In this document: piece by piece, positions 19,493 to 28,208 of the stretch
How the letters are laid out: each line of letters opens with the position of its first letter
How positions within the stretch are numbered: position 1 is the first letter of the stretch
NCBI GenBank assembly: GCA_963828705.1
Contig: CAWHGA010000044.1
Span: 1-64,000 of the forward strand
Source: CAWDJT01 sp963828705
Lineage (GTDB): Bacteria; Desulfobacterota; Syntrophobacteria; Syntrophobacterales; Syntrophobacteraceae
Reading direction: 5' to 3'
Length of the DNA: 64,000 nt
Made by a program: the position numbers and the translations under genes
Notes under the pieces: model-generated
What the model saw: only the letters and a program-made list of their open reading frames with translations
Database searches by the model: none
Told to the model about the DNA's origin: nothing

Positions 19493-20465
19493 GCCGAGTG
19501 TCTTCCTCCAATTGCTCCAAAACCGCAGCCAACAGCAGCGGCAGCATGATTTCATGATGCCCGATCAGCGTTATTCCTTGGCCACATCCGGCGGTGGGTC
19601 GTTCCACCACGTTCACCTGCGGTCGGTATTGGCGCTGGAAATCCATGTTGATGGTGGTCAGGCCCTCTAAAGAATGGCCCAGGTTGCGCGCCACATTGAC
19701 CGCCTTGAGAAACACTTCGGGGATGATCACCGCCGACCCCACGTTGAGAAAGACCCCCTGTTCCAGAGAAGAAACCATGCCGCAGAAAACGCGGAAATCG
19801 TGGTAACTCAAGGCCCCCATGGCAGCACCGTCCATGGCCGGATGCATATGGATGATGTCAGTACCCAGAGCCACATGGACGGTGACCGGCAGGGCTTGCC
19901 GGGCCGCGGCTGCCAGCAGGCTCAGACCAAGCTGCGGCGGGGTTCGTTCCAGCAGCAGTTCTCCCACGGCCTGGCCCAAACCCACGGCGCCTCGCGAATA
20001 CCCGCGCGCCACCGCAGCATGGATCAATTCGGCCGGTTCGCGGGCGGTCCCAAATTGACCGGTATGAAGGTGAGCGGCGACATCTTCGGAGGTCTTCCCG
20101 GCCAGGGCCAGTTCCACGTCGTGGATGATGCCCGCACCGTTGAGGGCAATACCACTGATCAGGCCGCGATGGATGGCGTCGATCAGGATCGGGTTGAGTC
20201 CCACCTTAATGACGTGCGCTCCCATGCCCACCAGGACAGTCCGACCCAACCGGACGGCGCGGGCTATGGCCGCGGCTGCCTGCCTGAGTTGGTCTGCGGC
20301 CAAACAGGCCGGAAGCGATTGCAGGAAGTCCCGCAAAGACTGCCCCGGCTGCCAGGGCTTGGCGAAGGAGGCGGCATCGACCTTGCTGGGGCGAGCGACG
20401 AGGCTGGTGGTCTGCAACCCGTCCAGGGACAGGGGTTCCCCGAGGCGGTTGGATTTTTTGGTCAT
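19485..20465 (-). CDS. Deoxyhypusine synthase-like protein
   Basis: 326 residues from ATG 20465, overlapping the gmhA stop by ATGA. The segment GMGAHVIKVGLNPILIDAI followed by ISGIALNGAGIIHDVE and GKTSEDVA matches the NAD-binding core of deoxyhypusine synthase. In true DHS a lysine near the C-terminus forms the enzyme-butylamine intermediate; here the equivalent segment (TLIGHHEIMLPLLLAAVLE) has no lysine. Bacteria also lack eIF5A. The substrate is therefore probably different, perhaps another NAD-dependent amine transfer or homospermidine-type chemistry. Family recognition is moderately firm and function unknown. Confidence 0.65.
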   Translation of the reverse strand: MTKKSNRLGEPLSLDGLQTTSLVARPSKVDAASFAKPWQPGQSLRDFLQSLPACLAADQLRQAAAAIARAVRLGRTVLVGMGAHVIKVGLNPILIDAIHRGLISGIALNGAGIIHDVELALAGKTSEDVAAHLHTGQFGTAREPAELIHAAVARGYSRGAVGLGQAVGELLLERTPPQLGLSLLAAAARQALPVTVHVALGTDIIHMHPAMDGAAMGALSYHDFRVFCGMVSSLEQGVFLNVGSAVIIPEVFLKAVNVARNLGHSLEGLTTINMDFQRQYRPQVNVVERPTAGCGQGITLIGHHEIMLPLLLAAVLEQLEEDTRHG

Positions 20466-21070
20466 GAGGACGGTGACTCGCTAAAAAGGATTTCATCCAC
20501 CAGGCTGCACAGGATGTGGGCCACGGTGATGTGGGCTTCCTGGATGCGAGCGGTCACTTCGGACGGGACATGAAGAATCACGTCGCAGTAGACGTCCATT
20601 TCGGTGAGGCCGGCACCGGCCCAGCCGATGGTGCGCAGACCGTTTTCGCGGGCCCATTTGAGGGCCTGGAGGACGTTGGGAGAACGGCCGCTGGTGGAGA
20701 TCCCCAGGGCCACATCACCGGATTGGGCCAGAGCCCGGAGCTGTTTGCGGAAGATATCGTCGAAGCTATAGTCGTTGCTGATGCTGGTGAGCACCGAGGA
20801 ATCCACGGTCAGGGCCAGGGCCGGCAGGGGAGGGCGTTCACGCTGGAAACGGTTGACGAATTCAGCGGCCAGGTGCTGGGCATCAGCAGCACTCCCGCCG
20901 TTGCCGAAAACAAACAGGCGATGATGGCCGCCAAATGCCTGTGCCACAACGTCTGCCATCTGCACAACAAGTTCCAGGGCGCTTTCCCGAAGGAGGTTCT
21001 TCACCCGCATGCTTTCCTGCAAAGCTTCAGAGGCCATAGCCATCAACTGCTGCTGTTGGGGTGCTGCCAT
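20462..21070 (-). CDS. gmhA: Sedoheptulose-7-phosphate isomerase / SIS-domain protein
   Basis: 202 residues from ATG 21070, with GGAG eight bases upstream (a GTG at 21094 is less likely). It converts sedoheptulose 7-phosphate to D-glycero-D-manno-heptose 7-phosphate for LPS inner core. SIS-domain markers are VFGNGGSAADAQHLAAEFVNR, TSISNDYSFDDIF, GISTSGRSPNV and the His in EAHITVAHILC. Similar proteins (DiaA) bind DnaA, so that alternative exists, but GmhA fits better by length and motif. Confidence 0.88.
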   Translation of the reverse strand: MAAPQQQQLMAMASEALQESMRVKNLLRESALELVVQMADVVAQAFGGHHRLFVFGNGGSAADAQHLAAEFVNRFQRERPPLPALALTVDSSVLTSISNDYSFDDIFRKQLRALAQSGDVALGISTSGRSPNVLQALKWARENGLRTIGWAGAGLTEMDVYCDVILHVPSEVTARIQEAHITVAHILCSLVDEILFSESPSS

Positions 21071-21192
21071 TCGGATTACTCCGGATCTTCTCACTTCAAG
21101 CTATACACGTAAAGGTTGAAATCTTTTGCTTTCACCGCACGCCCTCACGCTCTCCCGTTGCTTCTCCCCCTCACGCTCGCCGTCATATAGCT

Positions 21193-22176
21193 TCATCCCG
21201 TCACTGGGGTCAACATCTCGGTGCAGGAATTCATGTCAGCCCGCAGGAGTTGCCGGAATCGGTGGTAGTGCGGTCCGGGCTTGCCGTCACCGATGGCTCG
21301 GCCATCGTATTGAACCACGGGCAAGACATCGAAAGTGGTGCCGAATACCATCATTTCGGCAGCTTCGTAAGCCTGTTCGGGGGTAATACGCGCTTCGGCG
21401 ATTTGGCTCAGAGTGCCGTCCGCTACCAGCGACGTGGCCAGTTCCATCATGCGAGTCACGGTGGTTCCACGCAGGACGGCATCAAAACGGGGAACCTGGA
21501 AGTCCTTTTGTTTGGTAATGATCCCGATATTTTCAGTGGAACCTTCGGCAATGAACCCCTGTTCGTCGATGGATACAGTATAGTGCACTCCGGCGTCTTC
21601 CGCTTCCTTTTTCATCAAGACGTTGGGCAGGTAGTTACAGCTCTTAATCTTGGCAAGGTAAGCTCTTTTGATCGGGACCTGGCTGCTCATGAGGGTGACA
21701 CCCTGCTGGTATTTCTCGGGAGGAGGAACCGTGAGCCGGGTCACTACGATGTAGAGTTGGGCCGCCGGGCATTCATAGGGATTGGTGGAGAACCCGCCGG
21801 GGCCGCGGGAAACAAACACTCGAATCAGGCAATCGGCCGCGCCCGTAGTGCGGATGGTGGCGAGGATGGTTTGCTCAAGACTTGTCCGATCCAGGGGCAG
21901 TGATAGGGCAATGGCTGCAGCAGATCGTTCCAGCCGGTCCAGATGGCGCTTCAGCGCATAAACGTGACCGTTCACGCATTTGAAAGCCTCAAATACGCCG
22001 TCGCCACGATGGACCAAGTGATCATCGATGGGGACCAGCATCAGCGCCGGATCAGTGATCACCCCGCCATACCAGCTCGAATACATGGCCAGATAGTTGC
22101 CATGGTAGGGTTTCTGAAGGGTTTGCAATCTTTGGACTACGGCTGCAACATCAAGCAGATGAAGAGTTGTGGACAT
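21193..22176 (-). CDS. Class IV aminotransferase (branched-chain/D-amino-acid/ADC-lyase type)
   Basis: 327 residues from ATG 22176, with GGAG six bases upstream. Fold-type IV PLP enzyme. The PLP lysine is in AYLAKIKSCNYLPNVLMKKEA. Other family landmarks are HRGDGVFEAFKC, SIDEQGFIAEGSTENIGI and a C-terminal EMMVFGTTFDVLPV. It could be a branched-chain amino acid aminotransferase, a D-alanine aminotransferase or a 4-amino-4-deoxychorismate lyase; the sequence alone does not decide. It is the first gene of the minus-strand run leading to uvrD. Confidence 0.82.
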   Translation of the reverse strand: MSTTLHLLDVAAVVQRLQTLQKPYHGNYLAMYSSWYGGVITDPALMLVPIDDHLVHRGDGVFEAFKCVNGHVYALKRHLDRLERSAAAIALSLPLDRTSLEQTILATIRTTGAADCLIRVFVSRGPGGFSTNPYECPAAQLYIVVTRLTVPPPEKYQQGVTLMSSQVPIKRAYLAKIKSCNYLPNVLMKKEAEDAGVHYTVSIDEQGFIAEGSTENIGIITKQKDFQVPRFDAVLRGTTVTRMMELATSLVADGTLSQIAEARITPEQAYEAAEMMVFGTTFDVLPVVQYDGRAIGDGKPGPHYHRFRQLLRADMNSCTEMLTPVTG

Positions 22177-22796
22177 GAAAAACTCCAGCCCCGCCGACGG
22201 CAGGGGGCAAAGTAACCGGTGAAAAAGCATTCCATGACCGGGTATCAAAACACCAGGTTTTCCGGTTAGCATGGAGCACCACGACTGACTCTAGTGGTCA
22301 CTCCGAGCCAGAATCGGTCATCCGATAAAAATGCTGTGAATTCCATGGATTGCACAGGCATCGCGGAAGCCGCCCTCTCAACATAGCCAAGCCCCTTCAC
22401 ATGTGCAAGCACAAAGGCTGCGCAATCGTTTCTTCCCTATTCTGTGGGAATAGGTTACGTTGCAAGAACCTGACGGAAGCGGGCCCAAGTGAGCTTTGGG
22501 AAGGGCTCACGCCGCCTCAGGCCTGCTCGATGACCACCATGGCGAATGTTGCCACCGCGAGGTGCCTGGGCTGGATCGTCAATAATCTTTCATGGCCAGG
22601 GTACGTCGAGGGGTTCGCAGCAACGAGTGGTTGAGAAAGGTTACAACACTGCTGTCAGCGCTGAGATCAATTGAGGTGGGACTGTCAGGTGAATCACTGG
22701 GTTTCAACTTGGTTAGGGTGACTGCGCTCCCTCCGTAAAGCACAAGCTAGTTTCCCCCTATCGGCACTCAGAATCGATCCCGGGAAGGTGGATACT
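22177..22796. other. 620-bp divergent intergenic region
   Basis: Separates the minus-strand aminotransferase operon from the plus-strand PAC2 gene and must contain both promoters. A 94-codon frame at 22350-22634 has no recognisable domain or ribosome binding site. I see no repeat or RNA element. Confidence 0.5.
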
Positions 22797-23642
22797 GTGA
22801 AGCAACCCATTCGAGCTGACCGTGCCCTGTTGGCCTTCAAAGGATGGCCGGATGCTGGTGAAATGGTCATGCACAGTGTGCAGGAACTCACCAGCATGCT
22901 ATCGTGGACCACAGCGGCGTTATGGGACCTGGATGGGTTCTGGCAAGTGGACAGCATGCGGCCGCGGGTTGCTATCCGGCATGGGCAGATTCAGCGTCTG
23001 GATTGGCCGAGCTACGAGTTCCTGGTGAGTGAGCCGGTCGACGGTCAACGCTTGCTGTTGGGAAGCGGGCCCGAACCCACCTGCAACTGGCGGCGCTTCG
23101 CCGAGATGGTGGTGGCCCAATTGCAGGACTGGCAGTGCCGGGAAGTTATCCTGCTCGGGAGCATCTACGATCAGATCTTTCACGACGAAGTGGTGATCTC
23201 CGCTGTGGTCCAGGATTCCAAGACCTTCAGCCGGGTGCGCGAACTTGGATGCCGGATGATTCAGTATCAGGGGCCGGGGGCTATTCACGCCGCCATCATG
23301 GAAGCGGCCGCGAAAGCGGGCATTCCGATCATGAGCCTCTGGGCACATCTGCCCTTCTATCTCAAGGGGCCCAGCGAGCTGCTGATGAGCCATTTTCTTG
23401 GGACTTTGGGAAAATTGGTGGATCTGCCGCTCAACACCAGCCACCTGATCGAAGTCTGGGAACATCGTGTGGAGGAAATCGAGGCGCTCATCGACCAAGA
23501 CCGGGAACTGCGTCAACTGCTGGAGCAGCTGCGAGACTGCGAAGCGGGAAGAAAAGCATCCGGATCAAACTGCAACAAAGTGGTGCGACTGGATGAATTC
23601 GTAAGGAGACGCCAGGACTTGGACTTGGACGAACCGGCCTGA
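22797..23642 (+). CDS. PAC2 family protein
   Basis: About 281 residues. GTG 22797 is preferred because AAGGTGG precedes it by five bases; GTG 22788 is the alternative. The fold of proteasome assembly chaperone 2 (PF09754) is recognisable from ALLAFKGWPDAGEM, VILLGSIYDQIFHD, YQGPGAIHAAIMEAAAKAG and SLWAHLPFYLKGPSELLM. Bacterial PAC2 proteins occur without proteasomes and have no defined role. The last 50 residues are charged and probably helical (RVEEIEALIDQDRELRQLL). It converges with thiD. Confidence 0.8.
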   Translation: MKQPIRADRALLAFKGWPDAGEMVMHSVQELTSMLSWTTAALWDLDGFWQVDSMRPRVAIRHGQIQRLDWPSYEFLVSEPVDGQRLLLGSGPEPTCNWRRFAEMVVAQLQDWQCREVILLGSIYDQIFHDEVVISAVVQDSKTFSRVRELGCRMIQYQGPGAIHAAIMEAAAKAGIPIMSLWAHLPFYLKGPSELLMSHFLGTLGKLVDLPLNTSHLIEVWEHRVEEIEALIDQDRELRQLLEQLRDCEAGRKASGSNCNKVVRLDEFVRRRQDLDLDEPA

Positions 23643-23664
23643 GTCACCTGCCGATCCTGCCTGC

Positions 23665-24481
23665 TTACCGGTCCCAGTACCAGCCCACCGAGGCATATAG
23701 CCGATAGAAATGATGCAGGGGACCACGGCCCTTTCCTATGGGAAGCCCCTGCCGAATAGCCCCTGCCACGAATTCTTTTGCCTGCCCTACCGCGTCTGCC
23801 ACCATTAACCCTTTGGCCAGACCAGCCGCCACAGCAGCGGCAAAGGTGCATCCGGTGCCATGGGTGTGGTGAGTTGCCTGCCGTTGACCGGGAAAATCCA
23901 CGAAATCGCGGCCGTCGTAGAGAATGTCTGTGGGCTTATCCAGTAGATGGCCGCCTTTGATGACGACGGTGCGGGGGCCGCCGGCATGGATTCGGATCGC
24001 CGCTTCCTTCATCTGCTCGCGGGTGATGACTTCCAGACCGGTAAGTGCCGCCGCTTCCTGGAGGTTGGGTGTCACCACCCAGGCCAGCGGGAAGAGTTCT
24101 TGGACCAGGGCTTCAAGGGCGTCACCGTGAAGCAAACGTTCGCCACTGGTGGCCAGCATCACCGGGTCGAGCACCACCTTGGGCAACTGGAGGGTGACCA
24201 GATCGCGCGCCACCTGGCGAATGATGGCGGCGTTGGCGAGCATCCCGCATTTGACGGCATCCACCCCAATATCGGTGGCGACCGCATGGATTTGCGCCGA
24301 CACCAGGGCCGGGTCGAGTTCCGCCACCGCCTGTATCCCGACCGTGTTCTGGGCGGTGATCGCCGTTATAGCGCTCATCCCGTAGACTCCAAGGGCGGCG
24401 AAAGGTCTTGAGATCAGCCTGAATCCCGGCCCCCCCGCCCGAATCGGACCCGGCAATGGTCAGCGCTCGCGGGATTTTCAT
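23665..24481 (-). CDS. thiD: Hydroxymethylpyrimidine/phosphomethylpyrimidine kinase (frameshifted)
   Basis: The start is ATG 24481, overlapping the thiL stop by ATGA. The N-terminus IPRALTIAGSDSGGGAGIQA with DLKTF lies in one frame. From AALGVYGMSAITAITAQNT onward the protein continues in the next. One surplus base in the TTTCGCC stretch (about 24400-24403) explains the break. Corrected length is 271 residues, normal for ThiD. It phosphorylates HMP and HMP-P for thiamine synthesis; the ATP-site HGTGCTFAAAVAAGLAKG and VVIKGGH are intact. Coupling with thiL places two thiamine-pathway kinases in one transcript. Confidence 0.92.
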
Positions 24482-25518
24482 GGTGGTGGCGCCTTCCGAA
24501 AATGGTCCCAGCCGGAGTGCCGGGGATGGGTCTTGACGGTGCCATCGGTCGAGGCCACGCTGATACCGGCGGCGGCCGGCTGAATGTGGCCGATCACTTC
24601 GGCAACAATACCCGTTCGAGCGGCCAGCAACGTCTGGATCTCGGCCACATTGGTGGGGGCAGTGGTGAACAGCAACTGGTAGTCTTCGCCGCCGGTCAGA
24701 GCCCAGTCTTCGGCGCGCACCCCGGCTGCCCGGGCCACTTCCCGGCAAGCAGAGCTCAGCGGGACCCGGGCCAGTTCCAGCGAGGCACCCACCTGACTGG
24801 CTTCACAGATGTGCCCAAGGTCGCTCAAAAGCCCGTCGCTCACGTCCAACATGGCATGGACCCGTCCGCTGGCGGCCAAGAGTTGGCCTTCAAGCAAACG
24901 CGGCTGCGGGGTGAGGTGAGCAGCGAGCACTCTAGCCCGCACTTCGATCGGGACCTGCAGGTGGGGATGCTGGAGTAGTTCCAGCCCAGCCCTGGAATCC
25001 CCCAAGGTGCCGGTGACCAGAATGGCGTCGCCTACCTGAGCCCCATTGCGACGCAGGAAGCATTCCTTGTCGCATTCTCCCAAGAGAAACAGGTCGATGA
25101 CCATGGGACCGTCAATTTTGGCGAGGTTGCCACCCACAATGGCCACCCCGGCCGTCTGAGCCTGGTGGGTCAGGCCGCGGTAGAACTCATCGACAAAATC
25201 CACGTCGAGATTGCGGGGCAGGGCCAGCGATACCAGCGCCCACTTGGGGCGGCCACCCATGGCGGCAATGTCGCTGACATTGATGGCCATGACCTTGCTG
25301 CCCAACTGTTGCGGGCTGATAGTGTGGCGCAGGAAATGCACGTTTTCCACCTGGACGTCACAGGTAGCCAGCAGGTAGTGAGGCCCCGCAGTATCGAGCA
25401 CCGCGACGTCGTCGCCAATCCCCACCACCACATCGCCGGCCGCAGACGGCAGGAGCCGGGCAATGCGGTCAATGAGACCAAATTCACCGAGGTCGCCAAT
25501 GCGCATGGTTGCGTTCAT
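24478..25518 (-). CDS. thiL: Thiamine-monophosphate kinase
   Basis: About 346 residues. ATG 25518 is used here, though ATG 25506 (MRIGDLGEFGLIDRIA) aligns best with the usual family start. It phosphorylates TMP to the active cofactor TPP. AIR-synthase-like fold with metal-binding GIGDDVAVLD, the TCDVQVENVHF strand, AINVSDIAAMGGRP, VTGTLGDSRAGL, DVSDGLLSDLGHI and ALTGGEDYQLLF, all intact. It is the middle gene of an HD-domain protein, thiL, thiD series. Confidence 0.94.
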   Translation of the reverse strand: MNATMRIGDLGEFGLIDRIARLLPSAAGDVVVGIGDDVAVLDTAGPHYLLATCDVQVENVHFLRHTISPQQLGSKVMAINVSDIAAMGGRPKWALVSLALPRNLDVDFVDEFYRGLTHQAQTAGVAIVGGNLAKIDGPMVIDLFLLGECDKECFLRRNGAQVGDAILVTGTLGDSRAGLELLQHPHLQVPIEVRARVLAAHLTPQPRLLEGQLLAASGRVHAMLDVSDGLLSDLGHICEASQVGASLELARVPLSSACREVARAAGVRAEDWALTGGEDYQLLFTTAPTNVAEIQTLLAARTGIVAEVIGHIQPAAAGISVASTDGTVKTHPRHSGWDHFRKAPPP

Positions 25519-25555
25519 AAGTTTCTGGTCCAGCCGTTTGTACTTCACCTTTGGA

Positions 25556-26185
25556 CTAAGCTGGAGCGTTATCGGATGGTGGAACTGCTGAGCCGTGCAC
25601 CAGGCTTACCAGTTCCTCTACGACGGTTGTCAGTTCCCGCGTCAAATCCGGGAACTTCCCAAGAGTGGCAAATGTCGCAACAAGTTCTAAATAATACCAT
25701 AATGTGCCGTTCTTGGCACCCTGGAACCGGTCCCAAAGTGCTTCACCGTGCTTAAGGTAGTCGCGTCGAATGGCTCGGGCATTGTGGAGTTTATCGGCGA
25801 GAGAGACGAGCAGAACATCATCGGCTGCGGTTGCCAGGTGTTCGATGTAACGCTGTTTCCGCTGCTTCCAAGGCGGTTTTGGGATTTCCGTGGTATCCGA
25901 GCAGGCTTCAACGAGAGAGCCTACCCGGTGGCCATAGAGCCTATGGATCTGCTGGAGGATACCTGTGCCTCCTTGATCCTCAGCGGCATCATGAAGGAGA
26001 GCGGCTATCGCCACATCCTCATCCGCTCCATGTTCGAGAACCAGGGCAGTGACCGCCAGCAAATGAGCGATGTAGGGAATGTCGGTACCCTTTCGAACCT
26101 GCTCCGCATGCAGGCTCGCCGCAAAACCTAAGGCTTCGCGAAACCTGGAGCTGAGCAGTGGTGGGCGCACTGGGGATTGATTCAT
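25556..26185 (-). CDS. HD-domain phosphohydrolase (RelA/SpoT hydrolase-like)
   Basis: About 209 residues from ATG 26185 (ATG 26200 is possible). The N-terminal region LHAEQVRKGTDIPYIAHLLAV and ALLHDAAEDQGGTGILQQI reproduce the HD-4 metal-dependent hydrolase motif H..HD..D seen in the SpoT/MESH1 ppGpp-hydrolase branch. SLADKLHNARAIRRDYLKHG supplies the distal Asp. There is no synthetase domain, so it may be a small alarmone hydrolase; that is inference. It lies 37 bp upstream of thiL and is divergent from the Nudix gene. The 331-bp gap between them shows no further gene. Confidence 0.78.
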   Translation of the reverse strand: MNQSPVRPPLLSSRFREALGFAASLHAEQVRKGTDIPYIAHLLAVTALVLEHGADEDVAIAALLHDAAEDQGGTGILQQIHRLYGHRVGSLVEACSDTTEIPKPPWKQRKQRYIEHLATAADDVLLVSLADKLHNARAIRRDYLKHGEALWDRFQGAKNGTLWYYLELVATFATLGKFPDLTRELTTVVEELVSLVHGSAVPPSDNAPA

Positions 26186-26516
26186 CAGGTTTTGTCCCAT
26201 TTGATACCAAATTACCTTTCTAAACAGCGTGGTGTGATCGACCGTGCGATCCGGACGCATGTGGGCATGGGTGGCTCGGTTCATGGCTTTGGAGGGCTCC
26301 GCAAGAACACTCGCAATATAGCCAAATCAACAGCGATTATCACGAGGATATTGCACTTGATCCAGGCAGGAATCAGGTCCATAAATTCACCGCATCTTTT
26401 CTCTTGGCGGGCCTGGGTGGCTGCGTTACATTGCACCAGGGACGCTTTGACTGGTGGGCTGGATCTGGCTAATGCCAGGCCTTATGGTTATTACTGCGGA
26501 TAGACTGGTAGATTCA

Positions 26517-27071
26517 ATGGAAGAAAAGATCAGGACCCTTGCAACCCTTGCTGCCAATCATTTTAATGCGCACCTGGATGCCGTAGTGCTCCGGACAGGT
26601 AAGCATACGGAACGCCTGCGCATCGACCATCCGGAAGCGGCTGCCGTTCTTGCTTTTGTCGATCAGGACCATATCGTGATGGTGCGCCAGTGGCGATACG
26701 CTATAGCTCGGGAAACTCTTGAGATTCCAGCCGGCAAGGTGGACCCCGGGGAAAGCCTGGAAACCTGTGCCGTTCGTGAACTCCGTGAAGAAACGGGCTA
26801 TCTGAGCACCCGGCTCTGTTCGCTCTTTCGTTACTATCCAGCCATCGGATATTCCAATGAAATCATTGAGATATTTGCCGCATCAGGGTTATGCAATAGA
26901 CAGCAGGAGTTGGACGAAGATGAAATCTCCAGGGTCGAGGTGGTTCGTTTCGATGAGGTGCAGAATTTGATTTACCGAGGTATCATCCAGGACGGCAAGA
27001 CGGTGATCGGAGTTTCGCTGTTTCACAGCAAGTGGGAACGCGGAGAGATACCTGTAGATTTCCTTGCTTGA
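26517..27071 (+). CDS. Nudix hydrolase, ADP-ribose pyrophosphatase type
   Basis: 184 residues from ATG 26517. The complete Nudix box starts GKVDPGESLETCAVREL and ends REETGY. VMVRQWRYAIARETLEIPAG precedes it, as in NudF/ADP-ribose diphosphatases (PyrH-like box EIPAG). The downstream sequence YYPAIGYSNEIIEIFAA is also typical. It would hydrolyse ADP-ribose or a related nucleoside diphosphate. The 27113 gene follows 41 bp later, probably in the same transcript. Confidence 0.87.
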   Translation: MEEKIRTLATLAANHFNAHLDAVVLRTGKHTERLRIDHPEAAAVLAFVDQDHIVMVRQWRYAIARETLEIPAGKVDPGESLETCAVRELREETGYLSTRLCSLFRYYPAIGYSNEIIEIFAASGLCNRQQELDEDEISRVEVVRFDEVQNLIYRGIIQDGKTVIGVSLFHSKWERGEIPVDFLA

Positions 27072-27112
27072 GTGGCGGTGACCAGCACTATCAGCAAGGG
27101 TTCGACAGCAGA

Positions 27113-27592
27113 ATGCCGATGATGGAAATGATCCCCATCACCCGCAATGGTTACCGCACCTTGGCGCGAGAACTTCTGCACCTGCGGCGCATTATTCGCC
27201 CGCAGGTGTTGGAGGAGTTGCAGGAAGCGCGGCTGTTCGGAGTCAAGTCGGACAACCACCAGTATTTGTTGGCTCGTGAGAAGTTCTCGGTGGTGCAGCG
27301 AAAGATCGTCGATTTGGAGGACAAGCTGCATCGCTGTGAAGTGGTGGTGGGACGGAAGTTCTACTGCAAGCAGGTGGCATTTGGCACGGTGACGGTCATT
27401 GAAAACCTGGACACAGGGGAACAGAAACTATACCAGCTGGTTGGTCCCTACGAGTCCGATATTAAGCGAGGCAAACTGGCTATCGATTCGCCCGTTGGCC
27501 GGCGACTCATGGATTGTTACGAAGGTGATGAAGTGACCGTGTTTACCCCGGCGGGCAGGCGAGTGTACCGTATCCTTTCCATTCAGGGTTAA
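27113..27592 (+). CDS. GreA/GreB-family transcript cleavage factor paralogue with altered tip
   Basis: 159 residues. The N-terminal coiled coil begins IPITRNGYRTLARELLHLRR, and the C-terminal FKBP-like domain ends VGPYESDIKRGKLAIDSPVG. Both match Gre factors that enter the RNA polymerase secondary channel. At the coiled-coil tip E. coli GreA has GDLKENAEY, with Asp41 and Glu44 needed for RNA cleavage. Here the tip reads GVKSDNHQY, so Asp41 is Val and Glu44 is Asp. Cleavage stimulation is therefore doubtful. It may act like Gfh1 or other secondary-channel regulators. The C-terminal half is more Gre-like than the tip. Start codons at 27113 and 27122 are both possible. Confidence 0.8.
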   Translation: MPMMEMIPITRNGYRTLARELLHLRRIIRPQVLEELQEARLFGVKSDNHQYLLAREKFSVVQRKIVDLEDKLHRCEVVVGRKFYCKQVAFGTVTVIENLDTGEQKLYQLVGPYESDIKRGKLAIDSPVGRRLMDCYEGDEVTVFTPAGRRVYRILSIQG

Positions 27593-27698
27593 TGTCCTGC
27601 CAGTCTGTCGGCCCTGTCCACCGCAGCCAGGTTGCACTTTGAACTTGACTTTCCGCCTGCGTTTGAATATCAGAAGGGGTGTCCATAGCGGTGACTGA

Positions 27699-27774
27699 GC
27701 GGGCATAGCTCAGTTGGTAGAGTACAAGCTTCCCAAGCTTGGTGTCGTGGGTTCGAATCCCATTGCCCGCTCCA
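27699..27774 (+). tRNA. tRNA-Gly (anticodon CCC)
   Basis: Full cloverleaf: acceptor GCGGGCA/TGCCCGC, D arm GCTC..GAGT, anticodon stem CAAGC/GCTTG with loop TTCCCAA (anticodon CCC, reading GGG), and T arm GTGGG-TTCGAAT-CCCAT. CCA is encoded. It stands alone, between the GreA-like gene and rimP. Confidence 0.95.
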
Positions 27775-27967
27775 GCTCTCTAAGAGCATATCCCTCTCAG
27801 GCGTGAATCCGGAGGGTTTCCCTTTTTGAGGTGGCGTCGCACAGCTTAAGGCTGTGCCGATCGGCCTACTTCGATTAGTGGATGACAAGGTTGTAGTGGT
27901 GTATTTGCAAAAGAGTCATCTCCAGTAGCCTTTTGTAATTCTGCTTATAATCTGGTCTGCTAAGAGA

Positions 27968-27994
27968 AGTGGGCACTAAAGCCCGCTTTTTTTT
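27968..27994 (+). terminator. Rho-independent terminator downstream of tRNA-Gly
   Basis: AGTGGGC (27968-27974) pairs with GCCCGCT (27981-27987), with one G-U pair and a 6-nt loop, followed by eight T residues. It lies about 195 bp past the tRNA and ahead of the rimP operon. Confidence 0.85.
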
Positions 27995-28208
27995 GTCCTC
28001 AGCCGGACAACTTGGGATGGGCAGCGAACATAAGTTCCAGAACCGTAATGCATCTTGCCTTCGGGTGGTGGCTCCTCACTGGTGGGGAAACTATTGAGTA
28101 GCGATTGATTGGGGCGGTGCTTCCAACAGATGATTTCGAAGCCTTTGGGGGTTGGGCCTCCACGAGAAGAGCTTCAAGTGTCGATGAGATGGCGGACGGG
28201 TCTTGGCC

